Below are positions 23,727 to 38,700 of a stretch of DNA of 64,000 bases, piece after piece (the stretch's first letter is position 1; the number at the start of each line of letters is the position of its first letter). Origin of the DNA: Dimorphilus gyrociliatus. Lineage: Eukaryota; Annelida; Polychaeta; Dinophilidae. The translations under genes were made by a program, and so were the position numbers. Below the pieces are notes generated by a model that was not told the origin of the DNA, searched no databases, and saw only the letters and a list, made by a program, of their open reading frames with translations. The DNA is taken from NCBI GenBank assembly GCA_904063045.1, contig CAJFCJ010000007.1, positions 2,921,404 through 2,985,403 on the forward strand, written 5' to 3'.

Positions 23727-26700
23727 ATGGTGAACTGGAATATGCAGCCAATTTCAAAAATACTTTTAATATCAACTATCTCAACAATTTTTAGTCTAAT
23801 AAACGTAAAAGGTATTTTTTGTAAATAAAATAGCGTAAACCTTTCTATATTAATAAAAATTTAAGGAGACGATTGTCCCTCTGGCTGGATAAGATATCTT
23901 GATAGCTGTATAATTAAACTTCATGACAATTCAAATTCGCCTCTGCATATAGATGCTTTATGCAGTAACTTGAATGCAACTGTCATTAAAATTGATTCTG
24001 CAAGAAAACTTTCATTTGTACATTTATATCTTGAAAATTCTGCTAAAAGCGAATATTATATTGGACTAAGTAGAAGGGATACGCAGAAAAAATATTCTAC
24101 TGATTTTATCTGGCGTGATGGCACTGTGATGAGCTATCATAATTTCGATAAGAATGAAAATAACCCTGGTATCGAAATGTATATAATTATGGAATCGACT
24201 CGTGGCGTATGGAGAGATGTTTCAGAGACTTATGGTAGTCCTGGATATATTTGCGAAATGCCAAAAAGTTTGCTATTCAATTTTTTCTTTTAAATTTCAT
24301 ATAGAAATTTTATATATATATTTTTATTTCAAAATAAGTTGATACTAGCGGTTGCAGACCATACTGGCACGTTCTAGATAACTATAGAGATACAAGAAGT
24401 TATGTTGAAGTAAATACTCCAAAGCATATTTGCCTTCAGGTACTCTTAATTTTAATTCATATTATTATTTTCGATTCCAGTTTTGAAATAATAACATCTA
24501 TTCTATACCTCTTTCTCATTAGGAATGTTTTTCTGGTACATATGGAGTATGCCACAGTGTTTCGTGGCATAGCCTTACAGGAAAATGTTTCCTACATTCG
24601 ACAAAAGTATATGCAGAAGATTTTGTCAACTTACAATTTCATGCACTCTATAAGTTTTATCAATGGGAATGTGAAGGTGATGCTGTACCGTCCAATATGA
24701 GGGAGAATACTGTCATAGATAACCTACCTGATTCTAGTTTCACAGCCTCCTCCGTTCGCATTTCTGACAACTCTCAACCTCAACAAGTCAAGTTCGAAAA
24801 TTATGAAAGAGAAAACCATCTTGGAACTTTCAGAACTGAGCATTCCGATCAATATCAGTGGCTTCAAGTGGATCTTATAAACTTGTATAATATAACTGGT
24901 TATCATATTTTGGGAGGTGAGAGAAAGCAGAAACGCACTCTAATGGACCATTACTTTTTACATAGTTTAAAGTGTTCGGACTTTTCTTGGTACCGCAGAA
25001 AGGAAACTGAAGAAATTATTGTAAGGTTTTTCATAAATATCTGAATAATCCTCATATAATCTTTAGCATCTTTAAAAGAAAATGTTAGGTGATAAAATGT
25101 GGTCTATGGTTCAAGTAATTCTATTCAAACATCCCTTTATTGCTCGATGTATACGTATAAATCCTCTATCTTGGCATTGGTCACCAGATATGCGTTTGTC
25201 AATTCGTGGTTCTCAGTTAGAAAAACAAATTTCTGTTATAGGTAATGTTAAAATATTGATGTTTTATAAAGACTAGTTATTCAATGCTAAAACAGAAATT
25301 ATTTATAACTCTTTTACTATGTTCCAGATCTTGAGGGGGTAGCATTAGGAATGGAAACAGGTCTAATAGAAGATTTTCAAATAACTGCAAAAGATATATA
25401 TACTTCTGGTTCAAATAGTAATCCTCCTTTCCTAGCACGATTAAGAGGGCGTTTTAGAGACTTTCCTTTTCAAGTTCCCTGTTTTCGTGTAACAGGGAAG
25501 GAGAATTGGTTTCATGTAACGTGGCAATTGCCAATTCAATTTTATGGGTTATCTCTAGCTCCTCAACCGCTTTCCTCCGGGTATCTCAAGTCATTTAGCA
25601 TGGCAGTAGCTGATTATTTTGATGAAATATCGGAAAAACTAAAGAATAGTAATGGTGATGTCATACTATTTACTGCATCAGTTGAACGGCCTACATTTAC
25701 TCCAATTCGTGTAACATTGGATGAACCAATAAAAGCTAGACATGTTCGAATTTATCCTGATTCATGGGATGGTGTTGGGTGTACAGTATTTGAATTTTAT
25801 GGAAAACTTGATGGTAACATTTTTTATTAAGAGTTCTTTCACTGTAATAAATAAAATCATTCTATTAGCTGTATGCCCCAAACTTGATCTTGAGAACAAT
25901 GCAACAACAACAGCAACTTGTCCAATGACAAAGCAGACTGTTATGCTTTACAATGAAACAGCGAATGTGACGTATCCAAGAGCAGAATCAATTGTCCTCA
26001 TTGAATTGAATCTTTTATATCACTTAGTCTCATTTCAAATTCAATTTGCCAGTACACCCCTTCCAGAGATGAAGATAGAATGGTCAAGAGATAACAATAT
26101 TTGGAGATCATTAGACAAATATAAAACAGAGAAACCGGATGATAAAACCGTTAATATAACTTTGTTAAACCTACATTCAGCTACAAAATTACGTTTATTT
26201 TTTTGGAGTTTAAACGTTGATTTTGTTTTTCCATGTATTGAATATTTTATTGATGCGTGTGAAGCTAAAATATGCCCACCCAACACAATAGAATACGGCA
26301 ATTCTTGCTACCAACATTTCACTAGTTTTGTGTCTGGGGGTACTAGTAATATAAACCATATTTGTGATAATTATGTTTGGACTGATAAAGCGTATGCCAC
26401 TGAAATTTCTTCCACAGAAGAAGATGCCATTAATTTCCATATATCGATGAGGTTTGTTTAATGTTTATAAACTAGCTTCTTTATTGTTTAGCAAATATAA
26501 TATTCACAGAGCTCTACATCACACATTCATTGGATTGACAGTAGATAATTCTGTTGCTCAAACACCTAATATGAAAATGCTTAATCCCAATCTAAATTGG
26601 CGATGGTCCAATAATGCACAACATAATTTTACTAAATTTGATCGTAATTACGATACTGGACAGCCTGAATATCTCACTGAACAATGTGTTGTAGGATTTA

Positions 26701-29700
26701 GAACTGGTTGGCACAATTTGGACTGTAACGCACCAGGATATTATATATGTGAAATGAAATCAAACAGTTTGTGTAATAGAGAATTTGAATTCTAATAATT
26801 ATCATTTTTTAATTTTAGCGAGGAGACTAACCCAGAGACAAAGGGAAGAAACTAAATGGTTTTATTTTCATAACACTAAATTAAATGAAGCACATTTGGT
26901 AAAAACTTACGACATTGCCCATCCAGAAACTTGTTCCTATATTTGTCAACACGAAACAATGTTTGAATGTAAAGGGTTTAGTTATAGGCATTTAGGTAAT
27001 GATAAAAGGTGTTATTTATATAATGGCACTACAAACTCTAATACTAATTCGATACCTGAATATAATATTCACTATTGGGATGTATGGGAAAAGTATACAA
27101 CAGTGGAAGGTTGTGAAAACCCTTTAATTGACGGTCCAAACGGAATTCCAGATTCCAATATAGAAGCTGATTCAGTACCAGACAGCACCAAATATGGAAT
27201 ATCTGAATTACGAATGGTCTTTCGTCAATTTTACGGTTCAAGGAATCCAGTACATGGTGGTTGTTTTAAAGGAGCAGGTTTAAATTCTTATCTAAAAGTT
27301 CGTATACAAAACAAACAATATATAAATACTAACAATATGAATTTCTCTGTTGCAAGTTTAATTTCGGAAGGATAGTTCAAGTGTCACGAATAAAAATAGA
27401 GGGAGGAGGTAGTGACTATGGCGCATGGATTAAACATTTCTATTTAGATATCGGCAATAGGACGGATATATTAACTAGTGTAAGATCATCGCATGGGACT
27501 CGTCGAGTAATATTTTATTAAAATTATTAAAAATTGAGATTATTACAATGATTCTTTTCTATAACTTTAGAAATTTGTTGGAAATTTTGATCGTGCTGTA
27601 TCCACTCAAAATTCTTTTGATCCACGTTTGATTGCTCAATATGTTAAATTTTTACCAGAATCATTTACTTCTGGATTCGCTGTAAGGATTGAAATGTACG
27701 GTTGTAATCATACTGGGGCTATTAATAAGTTTATTAAACCTCTTGGTTTGACAAGCCTATATATACTGCATTCTCAAATGTTATCTGAAAAGATTGTTAA
27801 TATAAATCACGGAATTCATGAAATCCGCTTAGATGTCCCACCTGTTTTTCAAACTTATGGATATTTTTACGTGGTGGGGAAATGGGGATTTGACCTTGGA
27901 ATCAGATATCATATATTTAAAACTATATCAAGTCCGAATGTTGGATATGTGAAAAGTTTTGAAGTAATGTATACCGATGATCCTACGCAATGGTCTTATG
28001 TAACAACAGAAAAAGGAGATATTAAAAAATTTGCCGTTCATCATTCATCTGAACTTGCTGAAGTACAATTTGATCCAGAAATCGTTGCTCGTTACATACA
28101 GTTTACAAACACTGGAGAATATCACTCTTCTCCTGCTATTAAAATGGAATTGTACGGATATCCAGCAAAACATCCCCAATTGAATATAACTGATAAATTT
28201 CCTAAAACTGTTTCTGCGTCATCTGAGAAAAGTATGACCAATTCCCCTAAAATGGCACTAAACCTTGTACATACTTTCTGGTGTAAGGAGGAGAGCGATT
28301 TGGACGGTTGGTGGTCAGCTGATTTAGGCGTTATATATTACATAGAAAGGATATTTATATACTATGTGGAGAATTTTTTAAGAGACAATTGCAATAATAT
28401 TTTAGTGTATGGCGCTCAGTATAACAAAACGAATATGAATAAAATGGATGAGGTGAGACGGTAGTGTTTAAAACTTTAATTAGAATATAACTTAATTATT
28501 CAAAATAGGAAATAATATGTGAATCGGAAGTGAATAGAACAATTCTGTTTTCCTCACCCGCTTTGCGATTTAGGTATATCCGCCTAAATTTTAACAACGG
28601 GCCGAAAGAGTGTATCAGATTTGAATTATATGGCGAAAAAGCACCAATATGCCCTCCAGGTTCAGTAAGACATTTAGATAAGTGCTATACAACTTCCGAG
28701 GTACCTGGAACATTTGAAGATGGCCGTAAATTTTGTGAGTCAGGATTTAGTTGGAAAGGTCCAGGTTATCTGATAATGCCAAAAAATACTTTTGAAACGG
28801 ATTTTGTTAAAAAGCATTATAAGTTAAAGTAAATATTCAAAAACAAAGTTCTTATAAACAATATCATTGTTATTAATTAAAATTCCAATGATTATCATTA
28901 GGCATCCATCCTATGGCGTCTATATAGGCGTCAAGCAAGTTGAACTAAATAAGTTTGTTTGGCTGGATGGAACACCTGTAACAAACCACTTACGACGATC
29001 CTATGGTTTTGTTCCTTATATACATCTGCCTTGTGTAATTAGAAGGGATTTTTTTGATAGTAGTGCTTGCACAGAACCCGCTTTTGCAATGTGTGAGACA
29101 AAGCCGAATCGTTAATATATTTAATATAGGAAAATTCTTATAAATTAACAATTTCTTCGTTCAATAGTTCCCGATGATGAAAAAGATTATAATGAGGAGG
29201 AAGAATGTCAGCCTCTCTATACTGTGAGAGATAATTATAGACTTGTGCGTCAGCCTGTAGCACAAATATATCATACGGATCTGAGAAATTGTTTGGGCTA
29301 TTGTTTATCTCAGAAGTGGTGTAAATCAGTTGCTTGGAAATACGTGTATGTTTCATTATAATTTTTAAAATTGAAGATGCTTGTCTATATATATATATAG
29401 TATATCTATATATGAAATGAAATATTTACAGATTAAATACCCGAGACATATGTCAATTGTATAATGTAACAAGTTCCATGCTAAAATACGACCAGAGTGA
29501 ATTTGTTGAAGAGACAAATTTATATTACTTTTTCGAACAGTTTTGCTTTGATAGAAAGAGTTACAAACTATTACCAGAAGGGAATCATGAAACAGTCGAA
29601 GAATTTAATGTAACAGTTAATATTTATCAAAGTCTTGGAGCTGCATATAACGATTACCGTCTTGGGTTTAATGCTCCATTCTATTATGCTGCTCTCTGCT

Positions 29701-32700
29701 CTAATTCGCATATTTTTGAATGCTATTTAGAAGTTAATTTTGAGAAATTGGTCAAGTTGACTGCCTTTACTACATCTAGTAGATATAAATATGTACAGTT
29801 CACAAGAACGGCACAACTATTTTATAAAAGATCTTGGTATGACCAGTGGCTAGCTGTACGAGATAAGGATGGAGATATCATAGTAGGATAAAATTATATA
29901 TTACTTATATTGTAATTTAGTTCAATTTACACTACAGAATTATTTTATACAAGAGAGTGAACGCTTTTACAATCATATAGAACTTCCCTCGTTTGTTATT
30001 TGTAGGGGTTTTCGATTCAATCCAACAAGTAAAAGAACATATTCAAGTCTAATTATTCAATTGTATGGAAGATACTTAGAGGATAAAATTCATCTTTATA
30101 CTCCAAAATGTAATCATCCATTAGGACTTGCACATTTAAATAAAATACATGGTTCTCACATAAGCGCTCCATCCTATTCAAGTTCTGATTATGTTTACAA
30201 TGTTAGATTAGACAGTCAAAACTGTTGGGTAACTAATTCAGCAGCACCCAACGATTATATACAAATAGATTTGGGTCATATCTATTACGTTACAGGTTTT
30301 GTTTCTCAATCTTGCAGAGATTATGACGAGTTTATTTATGAATTTGATGTCAAATATTCATTATATAGAATACACGGATGGAAGTCATACGAAGAACCAT
30401 CAGATTATAAAGTAAGAATTCAACAATAGTATTAGCATATAAAGAATGATATAAGTAACCATTATAATTTACTATTAGACAATGTATCTACGGTCCGATC
30501 CCAAGTTAACAAGAAATATGAAATACTTATTGCTTTTTAACGAAACTCTAGAATTAAGATTTATCAGATTTGCAGCAAAAAGCTGGAATAAAAAGAGAGC
30601 TCTTCGTTTGGAAGTTGTTGGATGCATTAAACGTAACGTATCACTTATATAAGCTACAATCGTGCCTTATTAGCTTTGTTTGTAATTTTTTATTTTATGA
30701 TTTTCCATAGAGCAAGATGCAATAACAAATCCAGAAAATGACCTAGAGAGAATTAGCGTTGACGAAGATGCCTCAGGAAGTTCGCTTTCCTGGGGGTCAA
30801 TAGATAAAAGTGCTAATTTAGCATGTCCTAAACAATTTTCCCAATCAAGTAAAATAATTATAAACTTTAAAAGAGTTTACATTATCACTGGATTTGTAAT
30901 TATGTCCAACACAACTGGACAGTTGAATAGTACAATAGAATATTCAGCAGATTCAGTAAACTGGAATAAATATACCGACGGTTTTGATTATATAAGATCA
31001 AACGTAAGTATCATCTTATAAGTAATATTCTCTTATCAATTATATTTAAATATTTATATATATTCATGTTCACTCTCACTAGTCGACACACGAAATTTTG
31101 CTATCAATTCCAATAATGGCTATATACGTATCACTCTCTATTTATAGTGATACCTTTATATGTTGGAAGATATCTGTTAATGGGGGAAAGTATTTAGGTA
31201 TAGATATAACAGTTTATACTTGATGAAAACCACTTAATTTCATTGAAATTTTCTTTTAGAATGTCCTCCTGGATATTTTCTTTTCGGTATAAAATGTATT
31301 TCCTATCCTTATTCGACACCCTATAATCATGACGATGCTGTTGAACAATGCAAAGGAATACCATGGCGTGGTGAAGGCCACTTAATTACACCAAAATATG
31401 ATGAAGTGCTAAATGTATTTCTTCAAGGCTTTTTCTCAAAGTAGGCGATTTATATTGTAGCTTTTATGTTGGTAATCTGTCTTTAAATAGAAATTCAGAA
31501 ACTACTCGTATGGGTTTGAAATACAATACTAAATTCGAATGGTCAGATGGAAGTACATTACCTACGGATGAGGTTATAAGATGGGACTCGTCAATTGGCG
31601 CTGGTTCTTGCGGAGGATTCCAAAAGCTTAGAGGATTCTGGAGAAAAGTATCGTGTACAACCAAACTTTTCATTGCATGTGAAAAAGAGGCATCATGTAA
31701 TTTTTTCTCCTTTTATTTAGATAACACTAATTGCTGTATAAAATCTTTTAATACAAAATAGTGCTGCCTAGTCAAAAGACTGGTAAATTGTGGACAGTAA
31801 TCACTTCCGCCTCATTAAACACAACAAGCAGTAGTTTGGTTTACAAGAATGATTATAATACAAGATTTGATTGTCTAATGGCGTGTAACGAAGAAACAAG
31901 ATTCACATGTGTTTCCTTTGCTTTTGATACCGATACAAAAGATTGCATTCTTTACTCATCAAATACTTATTCTAAAAATAGCTACCTTAAGAGGGATACA
32001 GATGAGGCAGACAAATTATATTTTGAAGCTATTAATCCTGGTTGATTATGTTTCTTACGAGAAAACTTAGATTCTAATCTAAAACATTGTTTGTTCTATC
32101 CTTAGGTAAATGCTCACTCAGGCTTATTGAAGGAGAAGTTTTAGGAATAAAATGGGACGTTTCTTCAGAATATGATTCGTCAAGAGATAAATTTAAATTA
32201 CCATTACACGTACGAACAGGTTCGAAAGGCTATTGGAGATCTAGTGATGCTGATACAAATCCATGGATTCTCTTCTCATTTGAACAATCTTTAAGTATCT
32301 CTTATTTTGTATTACAAGGAACGGGTAAATTGAGTGACAACGGATATGTCACAAAATTCAGAATACAATCATCTTTAGATAATGTTATTTGGATGAATGT
32401 TAACTGGGATTATAGTAAAACTTATGATTTTGAAGGATTATTTGATAACGTTTATGCAAGATCATATATATTTGAAAATTCCTTAAGGATTCAATATCTT
32501 AAATTTAACTTAATCGATAAAGAATCTTATTTTGCTATGCAAATTGAATTATATGGATGTGCGGAATTTATTCCAGATTGTTTTTCTTTACCATCATCAG
32601 ATTTTGAAGTGAAGGGAGCCGATAAAACTGTAAAATTAAAATGTTTTGAAGATTGGACTATTCTTGGTCAAAAGTTATCCACGGATGATTCTTGGTCAAA

Positions 32701-35700
32701 AACCTGGTCTGATTATAAAAATGGATTTGAAACTGATAAAGAATTTTGGGGCGGTAATCAGTTGGCAACCTATTTAACTAGTTTTAGAGAGTATAATGGT
32801 CGAATAGATATGTGGTCTAAAGATGGACGCCATTTGCATAATGAATTCAAAGGAATCCATATTGAAACAGAAAGCAAATCTTACGCAAAGAACATTTCTG
32901 AATTTTTAAGTGGTAGTGCACTATCAAAGGATTTTTTAACAATGTCAAACTTTTATGCAATTGATAGTGATAATGAAATATCTTGCGCACAAAATTCAAA
33001 AGCTGGATGGTGGTATTCTCAGAATTCTTGCTCTTCCTCAAATCTAATTGGCGTCAATTCTCTATGGTCTGTTGATATGACTGATTTAAACAATGAGTAT
33101 AAGTTTGAAGTTGAAAAGTTTATCTTTAAAATTAAATCAGAGACCGCCTGTTAGTATACTTTTCTTTTATACTGTTTATCATTAAGAATAGGATTTATCT
33201 TTGCTTTAATTTAATAGATAATATTGCTATTGGAAAGATTGCTTTTCAAAAAGTAACCAATGGTGATAATAAAGCTGATTTAGCAATCGATGGTATACCT
33301 TTAAGCGATGCTATGCTTGGCTACTGCGCAATTGGAGAACTTACAACTGATCCCTATTGGGTTGTTAGCTTACTTAAACCTTTTAATGTCACAAGAATAG
33401 CAGTCGTTAATAGGAAAGACTGCTGTTGTAAGTATAATTTCTTGACAATAATGAAGACCTTTATTATATTATCTAAAAAATGTTTTCCCTTTGTAAATAG
33501 CTTCGGAATTATCTAACTTCAAAATAGGCTTATCAGATACTTTTTTGAACAACAATTTCGATTCTTTGTTATTTAAATTATGTAAACATTACACTGGAAC
33601 TGTAGGAGCTGGTGTAAAACAAGAAATCGAATGCGAAGGTGGAGCTACCGGAGGCTCTTATTTAGGTATTTGGATGGAAGGTTCAAATCGTAGATTAAGC
33701 TTGTGTGAGGTTGAAATATATCCAAAACTAAAATACGGTATAAATATCTAATTAGTAGTGTTGAATATCTGTCAATTTTTTATTTAAATCCATGTTTATC
33801 AGAGTCAGACAAGAAGTTTGGAGATTATTGTGAATCGGATTCCAATTGTATTGAACAATATACTTTTTGTCTTCCACAAAAAGAACCACAGAATCTTGAT
33901 ACTATATCCTACACATGTCAATGTAGATCCTATAGTATTCGAAGAGATAATAAATGCTCTCCAGGTAAGCAATAAGATGAATAAGTTGTTTCCTAGCTTT
34001 TAACATTTCATTTTTAAAAATAGCTACTGATGTTCTTTTAAAAAATATTGAATTTGGAGATAAGTTTATACGAGAAGAGGAAACTATTGTATCATCTACA
34101 ATCTTATTATCTAATAATGCTGGTTGGCCAATTGCCGAAGTAACTTTGCCAAAGATCAATTTCGACTTTAACCTAGTTGCTTCGGATTCAGATAATAATC
34201 TTACTGCTTTATGGAGGAAAAATTTTAAATTAATTTCAAAATCTGGTCTTAACAAAGCCTTACCTAGCAGAGATGCTACCAATTCATCAAATAGGGGTGA
34301 AATATCTATATCCTTATCAGTTTCTTTTAAATTTCCAATGTTACAATGCTTTAACAAGACCTACGCCTGTGGCAATGTAATGGAACATTCTATTAGTGAA
34401 TTTATAGAATGGGATAACACAAATAATCAAATATGCTTTCTGTTATCTTCCTTTATAAACTGCCAACCAGAAATAGATCTATCGATATCAAAAATAGCTC
34501 TCATTTCTACAGAAAATGTCTATAGAAGTGTTCCCCAAAATCATACCTTTGTTATTACTATATTAAATAAAAATTCGAATACTCATGATGTTATTCAATT
34601 GTTCGATGACTATTTTAATTATGATATTGAAGTACTTCACTCCAACACACCTGTAGATATCAATAGTGTACATCCAAATTGGAAGAAAACATCATTAGAC
34701 CTAAATCAAAGGCAGAAAGGGGTTAAGATTGGAAATACTTTAGATTTGACAACAAAAGTTTCAACATATTTCTCAAGATCTGAATGCGAAGATGATTTAT
34801 TCGCTTGTTTTCGAATTATCGTATCAAATACTTCGTCGTATAATGAGAGTAACAGAAGTGATGATATTTCATGCTTCGATCTAACGCCGTATAAGAATTG
34901 TACACCAGGTGTTTATCTAAATATTACTGTTTTCTATTAACTGTTTCTTGATGTTTATCTATAATTACAGCTGTTGAAGTTAAGGCGAATCTGACTATAC
35001 CTCAGCAAATCGTTATAAGAGGTTATACACAATACATACAAACGTATCTTCAATGGACTAATATTGATAAAAGATTTGGTATTGATATTGTTCCACCAAG
35101 CAGATACAATTTTAATGTAACTATATTTTTCACGGATATTAACTTGGAAATTGACGATTTGGCATTAAGTTTGTATAGCGTAGTAAACTCATCAAACATT
35201 CAATCCAATTTATCAATAAATAACTATCTTTCATGGGAGTTTATGAGTACTGTAAACATTTCTAGAACTCATTGCTCGAAATACAAATATCTCTGTTTTA
35301 AAGTAATGCCGGGAGAAGGATCATCGTATAGCCTTTTTGATAATAAAAATAGTATTTCTTGTTGGGATATGAAGAATATTATAAACTGTATAGGTGTAAT
35401 GGTAAAAGGACTTAGTTTTGAGCTCACCAACGACAATTTAATGGAAGGCAATGAAAGTCAATTCTCACTTCTATGGACTGAAGGAACAGACATAAATTAT
35501 AGCATAAATTTTACCAATACAGATTCAATATCATGGAATTGGTTTGATTCGGGTCATACACAATCCTTTGGACCAATTAGCAAACATACCTTAGATTATA
35601 TTTATACAAGCTATGATGTTTATAATGTTAGTCTAAGAGTTTGGAATGAAGCTGGAATTGAAACTCGTTGGTTATTAAAGACTGTAGAACCAATATTAAA

Positions 35701-38700
35701 GAACCATATTCGTATAAATAGTGACTATACTCCAAATGAGCCTCCTGTACAAGTTTTTTTTGACATAAACTATCAATATAGTACAAATGATAAAACAAAG
35801 GATATTTTAATGACATGCAATATTGAAACTGGCCAAAATTCAACTGTAGTAAAGACTGGTGTTCTTAGTTTTTCCGCTTCATTAATTATCGATTATATAT
35901 ATTTAAATGATGAGATTCAAGCTAAAGCAATAATTACTTGTAACAACACAATATCAAGTATAACAGAAACTAATATATTTAAACTTCAACAAAATGTCAC
36001 TGATTTAAATATGAAGTTCGAAAATGTCTATTGGCCTTCTTTTAAAAATATAAGCTTGGAATTAACCTTAAGAAATGGAAGTGACGTTGAATATGAAATT
36101 TCATATGGCGACGGTATAAAGAAAATTATAAAGAATTCCGAGTTATTTGCAAACAAAAATCCATTCTTAGCATATCATTCCTATGAAATCATAGGTGTTT
36201 TTAAGGCATCAGCTATAGCAAGAAATTTTTTTTTTAATGATTCCGGTGAAACAGCTGAAAGTGTTATAATTCAACACGAAATAAAGAACATTGATTTATT
36301 AATGTCGTATGAAGAACCTAGAAAAATTAATTTAACAATTTTTGAGATTGAAAACACACTCGTCCCAACGAATGTCTCGTGTTCATTTAAACCTGGAGAT
36401 GGAAATGAACGATTATTTCATGCTATTAATTTAATAAATGGTTTTTCTCTAATTTATGAATATGATAGAGAATTTAATGAAAAGGAGAAAAGAAATTTAA
36501 CAATAATAGCTGTCTGCTTTAATCAGGTTTCGAAACAGAATTCTACAAAACTTCTATCCTTACAAGAAGAAGTAAAGAATATCTCGATAGTTTCAACAAG
36601 GAATTATCTCATCAGTTTTGAATGGTTTCTTCTAACTTTTACAATAGATAGTGGCACTAATATGAACATCACAATTAATTTAGGGGACAATGAAGTTATA
36701 AATTTCCAAAGTCAAGGCCCAGGTCTAATTTATACAAAAAACCATACATTCAAAGATGAGGGATTATATAAAGTGCAGATAACTGCTGAGAATATTGTTA
36801 ATAAGGAAACTTATTATTATCCTAGAAGGATTGCTGTTCAAAATAGAATAGAAAACGCATCGTTTGCCTTAAAATATGTTTCTCCTAGAAACATTTCAAT
36901 CTATATCAGACAGTATTTGCCACTCTTAAAACCAAGTAATGCTTCTTGTATTACAGAATTTGAAAATGTAACTAATTTATTAGACTGGTCTGCTGACAAA
37001 TTATATAATCTTCAACATGACAACATGCTCTCCAATGTTAATTTATTAGCTGGAATAACTATTAATTATCACTATCGTAGGATCTTTAATAAAAGAGAAC
37101 TTAGAAATCTTACTGTTACAGTTCTCTGTTTTAATGGAGTTTCCAATGCATCTTTTTCACAAAACATCTCACTTGAGGAAGAAATCTTAGGCTTGAATGT
37201 TTTAATCAATAAAAACCTTCTACCAACTTTCGATGATTTAATAATGAATATATCAACTCTTACTGGTACAAATATGAATATGACTATTGATTTTGGAGAT
37301 GGAAAAAGTTCATTCTTCCAACATAACGGACCAAGTTTAGATCATTATTTAGTATATTCATATAAGGAGCCTGGATGTTATCGCTTAACTACAACTATAA
37401 GTAATACTGTCAACTCTGTGAGCATAACAAAGGAAATGATTGTACAAAACAAGATAGAAAATACATCATATGCTTTAGAGTATAAGCCTCCTAGAAATGT
37501 CTCCTTATTGATAAAGCAATATCAACCACATTCATTACCAACGAATGCTTCTTGTATTGTAGAATTTGAGAATATTTCCATATCAGAGGATTGGTCATCA
37601 TCTTATATATTTGATGTTAATAGTGTTAACTTTTTCCATCATATTAATTTACTCTCCGGTTTAATGATTGCATATTCTTATCCTAGAATTTTTAATAAGA
37701 GAGAATTCAGAAATCTGTCTGTAGTGGCTTTCTGTTTTAATAAGGTTTCAAATAGTACATTCACGGAGAGATTAATCCTTGAGGAAGAGATTTCAAATCT
37801 AAATGTTTCAATCAATAAAAACATCCTACCAACTTTAGACGATTTAAAAATGAATATATCAACTCTTACTGGTACAAATATGAATTTGACCATTGATTTT
37901 GGAGATGGAAAATCAAGTGATATGTTGCTTAGTGGCTCAGGAGTGGTATATTTCTTAAATTACAGATATAAAAATCCCGGATTATTTCAGCTAACTACAA
38001 AAATATATAACTCTGTTAATACTTTTACAAGTCAACATCAATTAATTGTTCAAAACAAGATTATCAATGCAACATTCTCCTTAATATATGAGGAGCCAAG
38101 GACTTTACTGTTATCTGTCAGGCAATATAGTCCACTAATATTACCTACAAATGTTACTTGCTCCATTGGAATTAGTAATGAGAACAGCCGACTTCTCTTA
38201 TATCAAGATTTATTGACTGGAAGTTCAGTAGTTTACACTCTGGATGAGATATATAACAAAAGAGATTTTAAAAATATAAATGTTACAGAAAGATGTCATA
38301 ATTTAGTTTCCAATGTTGAATTCTCTAGAAATGTTACCTTTAGAGAGGAAATTAGCGGATTAACCTTTGAAGTTGATACTAATGTTATAAAAGTTAATGA
38401 TACAGTAAATTTTACAATTTTTACCGCAACTGGCGACAATATTACACTGGAGATAGATTACGGAGATGGAAATTTAATTAGTAAATGGATAAAAACAATT
38501 TATGAGAGAAAGAACTTGACATATGATTATAATAAAGCAGGAAATTACTCCGTAAATGTTGTAGTAAAAAACTCAGTCAATCAATTATTTTTTAATTTAC
38601 CTTCAAAGATAATAGTTCAAATACCTATTATTGATTTTGCAGTTGAAGGACCGTACATTGGCACCTTAGATCAACAGCCATTAAACTTCTCTATGCAAGT

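Noticed and set aside
29880-30010. Apparent frame break in polycystin copy A discoidin domain
   Set aside because: Explained by an intron with donor just after ATC ATA and acceptor CAG at about 29936. The resulting exon aligns with copy B, so it is not a pseudogene lesion.
23866-32570. The lectin/discoidin blocks as a cluster of separate lectin genes
   Set aside because: Exons join in frame without polyadenylation signals or new signal peptides between modules, and copy B repeats the same order up to the PLAT domain. Transcripts are still needed.
33902-34357. 151-codon minus-strand frame
   Set aside because: Shadow of the four-cysteine domain exon on the plus strand, which is conserved in copy B.
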